Part shown: positions 27,720-40,249 of the stretch, piece after piece
How positions within the stretch are numbered: position 1 is the first letter of the stretch
Layout: every line of letters begins with the position of its first letter
DNA from: Lutjanus erythropterus
Lineage: Eukaryota > Chordata > Actinopteri > Lutjaniformes > Lutjanidae
DNA length: 64,000 nt
Reading direction: 5' to 3'
Assembly (NCBI GenBank): GCA_020091685.1
Contig: CM034608.1
Location: forward strand, 10,168,522 to 10,232,521
Program-made: the position numbers and the translations under genes
The notes under the pieces: generated by a model
Databases searched by the model: none
What the model saw: only the letters and a program-made list of their open reading frames with translations
What the model was told of the DNA's origin: nothing

Positions 27720-28340
27720 ATTCATCCCCTCTCTCCTCTCATCTCCTTTCATTTCATACAAATTCCATGTGTCCAGCAACCCTATCATCATCCCTTGACC
27801 TCGACCACCCTTAATCCTGATCCACTCATTTGTTCTATCCTGTCCCTCGGCGGTCAGAAACTGACTGAACTATCGCCTTTTGCAGCTGACACAAAGTGGC
27901 TCATATCTTTTCTTTGATAAGCATTTTGATGATATGCCAACTTTGCTCCGCCAGCCATCCAGGAGTGCTACCCCTAAGTCACTCACTCCCATCTCATCTC
28001 GGCTAACTTGTCCTGAAAAGCCCTGAAACTCATTTCTGCCAGGACGACACCTACATGCCCTCTTGACTCTACCTCTGCAATCCTCTCTCTTCTGATAGTG
28101 CTGCTGACCTTTTCCAAGCTACAATCAGCCACTTACTTATAATGTCACACTGCTTACAGCTGGCTTTCAATTAATTACTGTTGTTCCTATTTTTAAGAAA
28201 CCCCGACTCACCTGATGCTAAAAACTTGACAATTTATATGGCTCCTTCTTCTCCTGAATGTACTGCCCTTTAACCGAGTTTCTGACATGGTCTTACAGAG
28301 CAGTATTCATGAAATTCTTCATCTCTGCCTGCTGGCTTTA
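27720..28340 (+). mobile_element. Decayed LINE retrotransposon fragment, reverse transcriptase region (5' part)
   Basis: At about 28178-28210 the + strand reads T-V-V-P-I-F-K-K-P-R-L, matching the conserved 'V-P-x-x-K-K-P' block before the polymerase core in L2/Rex1-type LINE reverse transcriptases. 'NLTIY' and a shifted 'LPFNRVSDMVLQSSIHE' follow, as expected for 'NYRPIS..LPFLSK'. Stops and frameshifts interrupt it, so it is dead. The continuation lies at 28860-29000, after an insertion. Confidence 0.6.
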
Positions 28341-28498
28341 ATACGATAATCACTGAAAGTTCTTGAATTACCTGTGGCCCTCCATTTTTTTTCTTGTCTT
28401 TTTTTTTAATAGTTAAATAGTTTTTTTTTTATAGTTTAATATATGCAGTTTAAATGATTCAGAAAAAACAAAAAAACAAAAAACAAATTAACAAAACT

Positions 28499-28828
28499 AA
28501 GGCCCAACCAATACTGGGTTTTCAGGGTCGATGCTGATACTGACATTATGAAGTAAACTAAAATATGCTTGATATAATATAAAGAATAAACTGTATAATA
28601 TGTACATAAACACACATCTCTGCAATTATCCCTGATTAACACTCATAAAACATGCTGCCTGTAAAGCGTACAAAAATAACGCATTTGTTCAGTTCAGTTA
28701 AATTAAAATAAAGGTTTCATATTGGTGCCTGTTGCACAACATATATACTGATACTGATATTGGCCAGCACAGCTGCGATAGGCCAATATCAGGCTGATAA
28801 TATTGGTTGATGTATCAGTTTGGCTCTT
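28499..28828. mobile_element. Inverted-repeat element inserted in the LINE fragment
   Basis: Left end 'aggcccaaccaatactgg' (28500-28517); right side 'aatattggttgatg...gtttggctctt' (about 28799-28828), roughly inverted. The interior has repeated 'gatactgatattggcc' blocks. It resembles a fish DNA element with GGCCGATA-rich ends as I recall it. It separates the two LINE pieces, so it inserted after the LINE. Confidence 0.45.
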
Positions 28829-28859
28829 CAAGAACAGTTGAATCCATGATGAAAATAAT

Positions 28860-29005
28860 TGTTACTTAAAGCCCTAATTCTTGAACTTCCCAATGCAAAA
28901 TATACTGGTTCTTAAACTACCTGCTTTAATCAACAGTTTTCTTATGCTGATGAAATTCAACTCTATGTTTATATTCCAGCCGGGCACACAGAAATTAAGC
29001 AAATT
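28860..29005 (+). mobile_element. Decayed LINE fragment, reverse transcriptase YADD region (3' part)
   Basis: From about 28942 the + strand reads F-S-Y-A-D-E-I-Q-L-Y-V, the catalytic F/YADD motif of LINE reverse transcriptase with the second Asp changed to Glu. It continues the 27720-28340 fragment on the same strand. Confidence 0.65.
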
Positions 29006-29198
29006 CTCTTTTATAAGAGTATGTAGTCACTAAATCAACAGTAACAAAACAAACAAAAAAAAACTAATGGAATAACATGAGGTTCCTGAGTAAATCTGAA
29101 CAGATACATTTTGATTTTCTTATTGAATTATGCATGTGAGTAGGTGTATGTGTGTGTGTATGGGAATCAAGAGTATGTAAGGATATGGGTGGCAAATA

Positions 29199-29218
29199 GA
29201 GAGAGAGAGAGAGAGAGA
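29199..29218. repeat. (GA)10 microsatellite
   Basis: Uninterrupted GA run. Confidence 0.9.
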
Positions 29219-31308
29219 CAGAGAGAAGAAGGGGCAAAATCTTTGACAGTGCCCCAGGGACAAAGAGTCAAAGAATCATGACATGTCTGGACAGCTGGAT
29301 CAGGCCAGAGTTTTCTTGATTTATTTCTAATTTACTGTCCCTTTCTTTTATATCTTTCTCTATTTTGGTTTTATTTTCTTGTTTTTTTACTTTCTTATTT
29401 TAACTCCTCCTCCTCCGTGCTGGCTGTCTTTGCCTTAGGCCGCCCCCAGACCTGTGGGAGGTTGCTGGGCCGATGTAGGCCAAGATCCCCTCTAGAAAAG
29501 GAGGGGGCCTGTTTATTTGGGTCTGAGGAACAACTTTCTGCTTTAAATGAGACAACTTTTTCAAGGGAATGATAGCCTTCATACTTAAAAATACAATGTT
29601 GAATATTTGGTCATATTGTGGTGTCAAAGGAACATATTTTGTATGTATTCCAGTCTTACACTGAGACATGCACCCCTGCTTATTAGATATATCTGCTTGT
29701 TTGATTTTCACAGCGCCAATTCCATTTTAGGACGATTTTGCACTTTTGTCAAAATTGTATTATTTGAGTAGGCATTTTATGGGGTTTGTTGGATAACTTA
29801 TGTTGGCTTTGGTACTGAGATCCGATACTTTTGTGTTTGTCATGTGGCAGGGTTGTGAGGGTTACATTAAAAAGGTATTTCGGTACAGTTACTAATTAAC
29901 TGTTCAAAAATGTAGTCATCCAAATATTATAATAATTAAATAATGCAACTTGATTACTTTCTGTTATTTCTGGTTTACCTATAAGATTATAGGTTTGTGT
30001 GTGTGGCTAACATTGGCGGTTGTTCTGCGTAGCCAAAGTTGCTTGATTATTGTCTCGATTAATAGGTATTTACCTATAAAATGTCAACCGTGAAAAATGT
30101 TGACCATTGTCTCCCAAAAGGAAAAAGGAAAAAAAAAACTCAAAATTCCAGATTCCAGCTTCTTAGATGAGATTTTTTTTTCTGGTTTCTTTTCTCCTCT
30201 CTGTCGGTAGAAAGTCAGTAAAGCCAGTAACATGAATATCTTTGGATTCTGGGCAAAAAAAGACAATTGACTGATCAATATTTTCAACATTCTCTGACAT
30301 TTTATAGACAAACAGCTAATTGATAAATCAATAAAATAAACAACAGATTAATTAACAATGAAAATAACCATTAGTTGCAGCCTTAGTACAAACTTTCAGG
30401 TTATTTTGCAGCTCAGTCTTTAAATATTTTGCCTTCTCTGCAAACTTGGCAAATAAACCTGCTAGAAAAGGTTCCCCTCCTGAAGCACGACTCAGATTTT
30501 TCCTAATCTTCCAGCCAAAGAAAATTCACTTAAATGAACATTGATTTTAGACTCTGAAACGTAAAAAGCGCACACATTTTTTGTAAGATGTCAAAATGTT
30601 AAGGTAAAAATATAGCCACAAATTTGTGCTGGACCGCTTTACAGTAGTCTCTTAAGGTGTGAGGCAGATTCCCTCTCTTCCTGTTTCCCTCTCCCTTCCT
30701 CTACAGTCCAAGGTCACGGTGTCAGATTGTTAATTGCTCAGAAAAAATCAACACAAACACTGGGAGGCTAGCCAAGGGCAAGTAAGCTATCTGTAATTCA
30801 GTGGGGAGGCTGAACTTCTCGATGCTAGTGTCTTCAGTCGACAATTAGCCATGTGGGAGACTTCAAAACATGCACAGCGCGTGAGAGAACATCTCTCTCA
30901 TCCGCTAATCCTGTCTGTTTCACACTCTGGTTCCACACCACTGCTTTCTGCACCGCCGTTTGATCCATGCTTAATGAGGGTGTTAGATCACCAATATAGC
31001 AATTACATTACCTGGAAAAGAGGCAAGACTTTTCTTTCCCTCCCAGTTTCCACAAGGCAGCCCGACTGCATCATTAATGCTAAGCTTCCTGATGCACTGC
31101 CTCTGTTATCGTTTCCTGTTCGTTGCTGATACTCATCTTAAAATCTTTTACAATTCACATCTGATGTAGTTTGTACCTACTTGCTCAGCAATTATTATTA
31201 TTTTTTCCCCACTGGTTTGTTTGCTTTCAAAGCAGTTCCTCAAAGCTGTGCACGATTTGTTTCACACCGGTCTCTTGCCCTTTTTAGTACCTCTTACTTG
31301 CTTCACTA
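29219..31308. other. Non-coding stretch
   Basis: Contains a reverse copy of a repeat family at 30040-30390. ORFs at 29400-29711 (minus), 30851-31129 and 31181-31435 (plus) have no domains; the last runs into the element starting at 31309. Confidence 0.45.
30040..30390 (-). repeat. Dispersed repeat, 'gtccataaaatgtcag' family, copy 3 (reverse)
   Basis: 'tctgacattttatagacaaaca', 'tctttggattctgggca' and 'agattccagcttcttag', followed near 30370 by 'tagttgcagcctta', are the reverse complement of the blocks at 7840-8037 and 8400-8690. Confidence 0.55.
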
Positions 31309-31877
31309 CGCTCCTACAAATAAAGTGTTCTTCAGCTTGTACCCACAGGAGAACCCTTTAACCTTACTGGTAGAACCTTTTATAAAGGTACCATTTGGAA
31401 CCCTTTCAGAGAGTTCTACCTTCAACCCAACATAAAGGGTTATACCTAGAACCATCTGTGGAGGGTTTCACCCAGAACCCCCTATAGGAGGTTCTAAAGA
31501 GAACTCGTCTATAGTGCAGTGATTCCACCCAGAACCCACTCTGGGGGTTCTATTCAGAACCTTTGCACCTTCTACGGGTGTTAACAAGAACCAACCAAGG
31601 GGTTCTACTAACACATACAAGAGCTTCTACCATGAACCTTTTTATCTAGAAGCCACTCAGGGGGTTCTACTGAGAACTCTTTTATATTACGGTACAAGGA
31701 ACCCTTGAATCAAGAGTTCCCTCTTTCTTACAAAAAGGATTATATAGATGAAAGGGGTTCTTAGTGGAGCCCTTACTGTCTTACAAAAGAATCCTTGACA
31801 AACCCTTTCTTCAAAAAAGGGTTCAGAAGAAAAGGGTTCTGGGTAAAACCCTTTTGAAACCCATATTTCTAAGAGTG
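31309..31877. mobile_element. Modular GGTTCT/AGAACC element, copy 1
   Basis: The right end 'tatttctaagagtg' (31864-31877) is followed by TA (31878-31879). The left end 'cgctcctacaaata' (31309-31322) is a decayed inverted copy preceded by TA (31307-31308). That fits a Tc1/mariner-like element with TA target duplication. The 569-bp interior is built from many short blocks containing GGTTCT or AGAACC in both orientations. The 65-codon frame at 31764-31961 is just the repeat in translation. Confidence 0.6.
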
Positions 31878-31979
31878 TATCTACTCATACAACTGCTGCT
31901 TTACATGGCTTGTTCTGTTCAGACTCCATATGGAAACCAGAGTGACATGTACTGCATGTGATGGACAAAAAAACAGCCT

Positions 31980-32589
31980 ACTTTTTTTTTTTTTTTAAAG
32001 AAGCCCAGATTCATGACACAGAATAAACACTAAAAGGGTAACATCACATTAGAGCCATGACTCGCTTGCCCCAGAGTGATTCGTGTTCGGCTGTCTTCCC
32101 ATTTTTGACACTGCGTTTAGCTACAGCAGCAGCAATCCAAAAATGTTCCTAAATTAGCATCTATCCTTCCACCTCATTTATTGCAGCATGTAATATGAAA
32201 CTCTCACGGTTAGAGAAACTGTGCAGCAGAGGTGCACTGAGCACACAGCAAACACCACCGCACCTAGCTCTTTTTAAAAGCCCTTTTAAAAACAAGTGAA
32301 GCAACCTGCCGGTACAGTAAGAATTTTTCCAACATGAATCATCACCTTTGAGGATGTTAAAAACTGTGTCCTCTGTATCTTAAGCCTAGATGTAGTGAGG
32401 TAGGTCAAGAATACCTTTCTTGTTTTAAGAAAATAAACCTCAGTCCCTCAGTTGGTCCAAAAAGACTTAATGTTACAGTTAAATTATGATTCAGTGTGTA
32501 ACTGCCACTTCTCTTTTGCGAATTTAGGATAGTTTTTGTGAAACAAATTCCTCTCTTTTCATTATAGGACAGTATGGAATTTTTTTGTG
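31980..32589. other. Non-coding stretch
   Basis: Begins with a poly-T run (31982-31996). No gene or clear repeat recognised. Confidence 0.5.
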
Positions 32590-33350
32590 AAAAAGCCAGG
32601 TATTCCCGTAGGATGGCAGTTTATCATGACTGTTATTGAAGGATATAGCATAGCTCCAGACTGGGGATGATGGTACTGCTAATGTAACAGAACAGAGCAG
32701 TAAGTTGTCAGTGATGCAGTAAATTTACAGTACAGGTTACAGTGTCAGTTAATAAAAGCTGCAGCTTGTCAAGACCAAGAAAAATCTTGTCTATTATTTC
32801 CTAACTGCTTGAAAAGTGACAGAGTTGGCCCTGAAGTAAGCTCAGCAGGAAAGGCTAACATTAAGCTAATGCTAATGCTAATGCTAATGCAGCGGCGGTT
32901 CTGGATTAATTTTACTGGGGTGTCAGGCTAGGGTCAGTTGTATTATCAGTATGGCATATTCAACCTGGGTGGTAATAGTACACAAAATAATAGCGCACAA
33001 AAACAACATAAAACGCCATTATTTGGCACATGTTGGTAACAGTATTTTCTTGAGTAACTTACAGAAACAATTCAAATTCAGCTGTGGTTGTTGTTATCAT
33101 GTTGTAAGCTGTCCGCTTGCAATCCCATGATGCCTTGGGTTGAGTGTCAACTAATCACAGGCTTAGTTCCTGACTTGTCAAGCAAACAGAGGCTGTGATC
33201 CTGACTTGTGTGTGATAGTGTTGATCTTTAGGTATATTAATAGATCCATGCACTGATCTCAACCTGAAATTGACCCTTCAGAATAAAACTTGCAGTGATG
33301 ACAATAATGAGCTCACTCTCATGGTAGGCATCACATGACCACAATATTAA
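32590..33350. repeat. Dispersed repeat, copy B (partner at 11640-12450)
   Basis: The core 32735-32880 matches 12113-12262. A GCTAAT tandem (about 32870-32889) is followed by 'cagcggcggttctgg' (32890 onward), which resembles a hAT-type left end and has no counterpart in copy A, so it may be a nested insertion. Similarity to copy A resumes around 33110. Confidence 0.5.
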
Positions 33351-34880
33351 CTTATTTTATAGCTGTTTGTTGTTTTTGAAATTAAATGCATGGCAGTTGT
33401 GTGGACGTTAGTGTGGATCCAGCCTAACGAAACACTCACTTTGTCATATTAACTATATGATCATTTTCAGTGAGGTTGGACAGCCCTAGTCTCACCTTGC
33501 CCATTAGTCACTAAATTCAAATATGTGTAAATCAGTAAGTATGAGGGAAGAAGAGGATGAGTCACTCCTGGATCTGCATCTGAATACAGTGCTAAGTACC
33601 TGCAGGAGTACATCTGTTCACGTCTAAAGGGCTATAAAATGAAGGAGCAAAAGGCAACCAGGCCATCCATATGATAGGCATTTTTAATCACTTTTTTTTT
33701 TTCATCTTAAGGACACTCACTGTTGAATGAAGCACTTCTGCTGAAGTTGTGCAGACTTGTTCACTCTCACCAGAAAATGATGTGCTATTTAATGAATTGA
33801 CAATGAGTCTAGTATAATTAGCCTGTCATCCTTGCATAACGCCACTGTCAGTTGAAAATATTTTAGCTTTCCAAAGTCGATTTTATATTTCTGTTTAATA
33901 GGTTTCATGGGGCCTAGTGTCAAGAAACACTTAGAATTAAAGACTGCGTCTTTCAAGGAACGAAACTCTTAATTCATTACTGCGAGGAATAGTTGGTATC
34001 TGATTCTATAGCTGGTCCTAATTAGCTAACTACTGTAATTAAGAGGAACTCTCTCCAAAAAGAGAGGGTTGAGGCCCTGTCTTTGCAGTTCTCTGTGGGT
34101 GGACAGAGTATTAGAGTCCAAAAAGACCACAGATCTCTGTCTCCAGAGGGATTTCTCTTATTTGGCTCGGATTTTTAAAATCTCTTCTGAACTAAAGAAC
34201 AAAGTACGTGATCTCTCAACTGACGTTCAAGTCTTTCGCAAGAGCGCTTTCATAAAACTCTATGAAACTAGTTGGTATTTCACAAGTAAGAATCGAATAG
34301 AGGGATAAAAAGAGAAATAAACATAGTTTTGTGTAGCAGAATTAGATTTTTTCTTACTTCCTATAAACCCTTTGTAGGGGTCATTATTGCGTTGTGTCCT
34401 TGGTGCATCCCTTCAGGTGCTTTCACCTAACCCATTACACCTCTTCTCAGCGCTGTGTGGGCTGTGTACACACTGTGCGTGATTGGCATTTCTCTAAATC
34501 CCCCGTTGGATTTCTTGCACCTGTTTGGATGTGAAAATGAACCTCTTTATCATCTCGATTCATGGACTTTAATGTGACTGTAACCATATGTGTTAGGTCA
34601 CCAGCCTTGCTTATAATGAAACTGCCCTGAAAAGTGGATGTAATGTCACCTATCATGCAGGTAATAGATAGATATACAGCAATATATGACAGCAAAGATA
34701 GATGTAGTTTGCAGTCTTATCGTATTGTATTATTTAAAAAAAGCGTGGTTGCACAATGTTATAGTAATCAAAAATGAGAAACACGCAGTGCATCAGTGTC
34801 TCTACTGGCCAACCATACAAATTCAAGGTCAGAGATCACCTCAAACAAAGGTGAATACATTAGCCAGGATGAGCCCACTG
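33351..34880. other. Non-coding stretch
   Basis: AT-rich; no exon recognised. ORFs at 34069-34308 (plus) and 34447-34695 (minus) show no domains. Confidence 0.45.
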
Positions 34881-34881
34881 G

Positions 34882-35542
34882 TTTAAAGGGATAGTTTGGA
34901 TTATTTAATGTGAGGATGTAGGAGGTACTTATCAATACTCCATGTATTACATACAGTAGATGCCATCTGACTCTTCACCAGTTTGTAGAAGGGGCACCAG
35001 CACAGAAGCTAGGCGATGTACTGCTGTAGATTGGCCAGCAACAACAGGTGTATTTGCCACGTCACCTAAAAAAAAAGTCTATATTAGTTTGAGTGTAAGC
35101 TATATTTACAGTATTTCCACGGCTTTACCTTGTTGTCAGACAGCCTTTTCCAATAAGAAAGTGCCATTATATAAGCAAAATATCGCTCCTTCCAAACCAA
35201 CCAAACTCCATAGGCAAAATTAGTAATTTTACCTCCCAGAGGACAGGAGTTGCTGGTCTACCATTGCCTCAATCTATTAGTTTGTGTGACCAGAGTGAAG
35301 TTGTGAAAGTGGTTTAAATACAGTGTACACTTCAACGGATGCTGATATTTCTAGGTGGACTCTTTTGAAGTAGCTAAAATACATTTTGTTGCTGATCCCA
35401 TCTCCAGCTGTACATAGCGTAGCTTCGGTTCTGGGGTCCCTCTCTGCTTCTCCAAAATTGGGGCATGTTGACTGGAATCTACTAATAAATACCCCATACA
35501 ACCCCACATTAGATAATCCAAACTATACCAAACTATACTATT
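34882..35542. mobile_element. Non-autonomous DNA transposon with about 40-bp inverted termini
   Basis: The left end 'gggatagtttggattattta' (34888-34907) followed by 'atgtgaggatgta' is the near reverse complement of the right end 'taccccatacaaccccacat' (35490-35509) followed by 'tagataatccaaactatac' (35510-35528). The right end carries an extra 'aaactatac' copy. About 650 bp, no transposase. The interior ('cagtagatgcc', 'cagcacagaagctaggc') matches a fish element I recall, superfamily unknown. Confidence 0.65.
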
Positions 35543-37170
35543 AACTGTAAATAAAATGAGAATGTTCTAACTGATGAAGATGTAAGTTGCATTACATTGT
35601 ATAAAATCACATTAGTTCTGAATGCGAGATATAATGGTATTAGGTCTAAGAAAATGTTCCTTTTTTCCTGGAGCTCATGACATATTTGTGCTTTTATTGG
35701 TACTGACAACATTCAAGTCATCCTGTTCAGCAGATTCAACAGGCAGAAAAGACAGACTGGCACTCGGGGGGCTGGAGTTGAGTAAGACAGGTAGGCAAGT
35801 GAACCTGGCAGAGAAGCACGTTCAACAGGACGGAACAGCCGACAGGCGGACAGGAGAAGCGGTTAGAAAGCCAGAGAAATCAGGCAGTCATCCAGACTCG
35901 ACAGCTAGATTGGCAGGCGTCCGTCCACAAAGACACACAGGCCTTTGTCCACGGACAGCTGTCCATCCTCTGATCGGTGAGGGCTCAAAGCTTTTTTGAA
36001 GTAAGATAATAAGTCCAAGGCAAGGCCCAGCAGATTGGCATGTTTTCCTCAGTGGTCAGATCAAACCTGCTATGCACCGAGGACGGTGTTTGTCCTTAAA
36101 ATTAAAGGGCACTTCTCATCAAAATTGGGGCAAACTTGTTTGGTTAATTATGTGACTTGGATCGATAAATTACAGAGATGACAACACAAGAATGCAATTA
36201 AAATTACTACAAGAAAATTACACATAATAGCATAATAGACACTCAACCAGACAGTGTTCCTTTTCAGCACTGGACACATTAGACATACTGATAGTCCACT
36301 TAAGTTTCGTGTTTATTGCTGAAACAGTTTGTTGATTAATTGAGTTGCGTCAACAGGAAGAAAAATAATCAACAGCAATTAATATCAATGTAGACTGAAT
36401 ATCTTTTTGGACCATACAACCATTCTAGACATTATCTTGGTTTCTGGGGAATTCTGAAGGCCATTTTTGTAACTCTTCTCTGACATTTTATTTGCCAATT
36501 AATCCAAAACAACACAAAACAAACAAACAAAAAAACCCTAATTACTTGAGTATGACACACAGGCTATGCAGTCACTTGTCACTTGTGTTCTTAGAAAGTA
36601 TCTGTCAATTTGCACAGCACCTGTGCTCCTGCAGCTGTTGACGTGTTTCCTCAGCTTGCGGCTATTAAAATACTTTTTGGCACATTTTACAAGCAGCAAA
36701 GCCACTGACGTTATTCTCACAGTTTCCAATGCCACCAGATTTCTCACAAATGTCCAACTTGGCATTTGATGATATATTATCCCAAATTTAGTATTCACCA
36801 CTTGATATTTTTGCCTTTATGTAATCAAATTGAGTGTACTAACAGCTAGCCTACATTTCTGACCACATCTGACCATTCTTGTTCCATTATTTGGCCGAAT
36901 GTGACTTTACCCCCTTCACCCCCCCCACCAAAAAAAGTAATAAAAAAAAAAAAAAATACTGGCAGCGTGCCCATAGCCATGAATTCATCTAAATTGATTT
37001 TTTATTCATTACACAACTTGGTGCTGGACCCAGTGCAAGACTCTGATTCCACACGGCATACAAAGTGGCATGCTGAATGGCAAGTCTAAACAGATTTTTA
37101 TTAAGGTAGCATCATATTTGCAAAGGCGTGATTGTCATGTCAAAATTTAAACCTACAGGACAAACAATAC
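35543..37170. other. Non-coding stretch with a reverse repeat copy at 36330-36500
   Basis: The 125-codon frame at 35622-35999 has no domain I recognise and lacks obvious splice support. 36330-36500 is a reverse, decayed copy of the 'gtccataaaatgtcag' family ('ttctctgacattttatttgcc', 'ttgttgattaattgag'). A poly-A tract is at about 36938-36957. Confidence 0.45.
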
Positions 37171-37710
37171 ATTGAAAAGTTTCTGTCCTTCTAAAGAGGA
37201 TATTCCAGCAGCAGGTATGGTTTTTGTAGTTTGCAAATCTGCTGATACATTTTGTGTCTGTTTATTGCACCTTTTGTTAATGAAAGTAAAACTTGCTCTC
37301 AGCTTTTTGTTTCTTGAGTTTTTAGTGGAATTTTCAGAAATATAAAATAACAGACATTATTGAGCTCCTTCAGCTTCATATTTGGCCTGAGCAATTAATT
37401 AATATCAATGAATATCCTGATATCATATATCAATTGCAAAATCAGTCAAAATAATTGCAATTCAAAATTTCAGAATCATTCAACCCTATTCAACAATCAC
37501 TTCTGCACCTTTAATTATTGATTACTTTGTCAAAAAACATCAATTGCAATGCTAACATATACATATACAAACATATACAAAACGTGTTTGCTAAGCAAAA
37601 TCATCACATAAATACATTGAAAAGTTTCAGTGCTTTACATTAGGATATCCCAGCTGCAGTTATAGCTTTTGTTAGTTTGAAAATGTAGCTATACATTTTG
37701 TATTTGACCC
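37171..37710. repeat. Local duplication of an approximately 95-bp segment
   Basis: 'attgaaaagtttctgtcctt...gatattccagcagcaggtat...gctgatacattttgtgtctg' (37171-37261) recurs as 'attgaaaagtttcagtgctt...gatatcccagctgcagttat...gctatacattttgtatttg' (37617-37706), about 446 bp apart in direct orientation. Confidence 0.6.
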
Positions 37711-38415
37711 AGTATTTCTGTCAAACAAATCATGTTACATACATGATTTAAATCAAAGGGCGCCATGTGAGGGTGCCATTCCTGCCGTTTCTGCAAGTTG
37801 CACCAGTCAGGCAAAAATCATAACAGAGCTGCAAAAGCAATCAGACATCAAATTTCCAATACCGCTGTGATGTGATGCCAGTCTTTTATGCTGTACATAT
37901 AAAGAACTCACATGAAGGGGTGTGGATGAGTGAAATATATTGATGTTGAAAATCTAATGAAATTTCCCATGCCTTTCAAGTTTGATCCTTCTCCAGCGTG
38001 TAGGTGTCGGAGCGGGCTGGCTTGCCGCATGTGCTGCATCCACTCGTGCTGGCGTACAAAGTAACCTTCATCTCCCCAGCTCAGATATTCTCGGAGGCTC
38101 CGTTCCGTTGTGTCTCCCCTTCCTTTCTCGAAGCCCTTTTCTCTGCTGTGTCAAGCACATATTATTTTTAGTTAATTACCTGTCTCTGTCAACCTCCAGC
38201 ATCCCACTCCGTGGCCTCACCGTGTCAGCCTGGATGCAGCTTGTCTTCCACTGCAGGAAAATGTACACCTCTCATGATTGATGACTTCTGTTCTCCCACA
38301 GTTTCGTATTCTCAGCCTCACATGAGCAGAGAAGAACATAATATAAACACATGTTCTAAGAATAAGTCCAAACCTGTGGTCCACTTTTTATTTCATGTAT
38401 GGTGTTCCAGCACTA

Positions 38416-38908
38416 CACTCTTAGAAATAATGGTGCTAACTAGAACCATAAAGGCTTCTTCAGCTTTTCTCTGCAGGAGAACCCTTTTTGGTTCCTGTTA
38501 GAACATTTTTATAAAGGATCCACTTGGAACCCTTACAGAGAGTTCATTCTGGAACCCAACATTTGTGTAAGGTTCTACAGAGAATCTCTCTGTGGTGTAA
38601 TGGTTCCACACCAGGATCCTCTATCAAGAACATTTTCATCTTCTAACAGTGTCAACAAGAACCTACCCAGGGGATTCTACTGAGAGCCTTTTAGAACAAA
38701 CTCAGGGGGTTCTATAGAGAACCTCTTGATATTCCAAAGGTTTTGTTGGGACCCCACCAATGAGAACCCTTTTATATTTCATGTATATGTATAAAAAGAT
38801 GCTTAATGAAAGGGTTTTTAATGAAACCCTTAGTCCTATTAAGAACCCTTGACAAACCCATTCTTCTCTTCAGGAAGAACCCTTTTGGAACCCTTATTTC
38901 TAAGAGTG
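38416..38908. mobile_element. Modular GGTTCT/AGAACC element, copy 2
   Basis: Exact 15-bp inverted termini: CACTCTTAGAAATAA (38416-38430) and TTATTTCTAAGAGTG (38894-38908). The left flank is TA, the right flank CA, consistent with a decayed TA target duplication. The 493-bp interior is filled with AGAACC and GGTTCT blocks like the copy at 31309-31877. Non-coding; the small frames at 38772-38999 and 38806-39003 are repeat shadows. Confidence 0.7.
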
Positions 38909-39985
38909 CAAGAGAACAACATCCCAGGACATTTGTGAGGAGAGAACCAGTGTCACAGATCTCAGCAATATCTGTCCTATGCAATGAAACACGCTCCATG
39001 TAACAAATGTCATATATTTAGAGGCCATCTCTCATAGTAAAATATAATGGTCCATCTTATCGACTGAATTAGCAAGGTAATAAAAGCTCCGTATTGACAA
39101 AACTGACAATGGGTACGTTGGGGATTGATTGTGCCATGAAGCTAGTGAGGCTACTTAAGAACCAGGATCCCTCTCTGTATTCATCGACTGTCTCTCCTAA
39201 TGTCGAAAAGATCACGTATAACGATGATCATAAAAAGATAAGATGAGGGAGACTGCAACACCCACCTGAGCCCTGGGTCTGTTATAAACCACGACACCTT
39301 TTGCTTTACATCTAAAAATCCTTGGGTATCTTTAGAAATATACTATAATAATATTATTAATTTGGAATGATCAGGTTTATGTCTTTTCAAATAATCAAAT
39401 TGGTGTCAAGCTCTGGATGTGACAAAGCCAGGTTTTTTGGGGGGGGCATGGTTATATGAAGGGCTATCTCAGTAGCTCTATGTATTATTATATTATTTCT
39501 GGTTGGCTTACTCACACTATAGGGAATGGAACAGAGAGTGAAACCAGGCCTTTATCAGCTGGGGGCGTAAACATGTTTGCCCACTTAGGTCAGCCTTCCT
39601 TAAAATGTCCAGCATTACATCATCCAAAAGTCTGGAGCCAACTTTGGTTATATTTCTACACCAGGGCAGGGTGTCAAACTCTAAAAAACTTTTACACAAA
39701 CAGTGTACTTTCATGTGTTAGCTGCTCAGCTGTGTGTAGCCTGTCAAAAACATGGCATATATAGATTTTTTTTTCCTTACCCCCATAAAATACTACCACC
39801 TCCTGCTTTGCTGTGTGCCGATTAGTACCAGGTATTAAAGGTCTTTAATCACCTGAATATAATAATTATTGTGTGTATTATCTTAGAATGAGTTGCTTAT
39901 ATCTATGAAGGGTGTGGGTCTTCCTCTGCGAGGGTTGGATGTTGAATCACCGTGTTTTTACAGCAGCCGAAGACAGACAAACCAG
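38909..39985. other. Non-coding stretch
   Basis: No repeat with clear termini. The 102-codon frame at 39456-39764 has no recognisable domain. Confidence 0.45.
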
Positions 39986-39989
39986 ACTT

Positions 39990-40249
39990 ACCAGGCTCTC
40001 TGTTTCGCTCCTCATCTCTATCTCTGTCGCTACTAATATAACAAATCCTGAGTTGACAGTTGAGGTGCATTGTGGGTAGTATAGGCACCAGGTTTTCAGA
40101 AGGAAGAATGCAATAAAACAGATTCCTCTGATTTGACTGCACTGGTTTTGAACCTGGGGCCATTAACATCCCGGCTCCCTGGGCAGATTTCCTTTTTGCC
40201 TGGTTAATAATACAGCCTGGGGTACATCAGATAGCTGTTAATATTGCAG
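39990..40249. repeat. Dispersed repeat pair, copy 1 (partner at 42831-43167)
   Basis: Shares in order 'ctcttcat/ctcctcat...ctctatctc', 'ctgctaacataacaaat'-like sequence, 'gatgcattgtgggta'-like sequence, 'cctctgatttg', 'aacctggggc', and nearly exactly 'tgggcagatttcctttttgcctgg' with 42831-43167. Class unknown. Confidence 0.6.

Noticed and set aside
31764..31961. Lys/Leu-rich ORF in the modular element, and its counterpart at 38806-39003
   Set aside because: The frames simply translate the AGAACC repeat modules.
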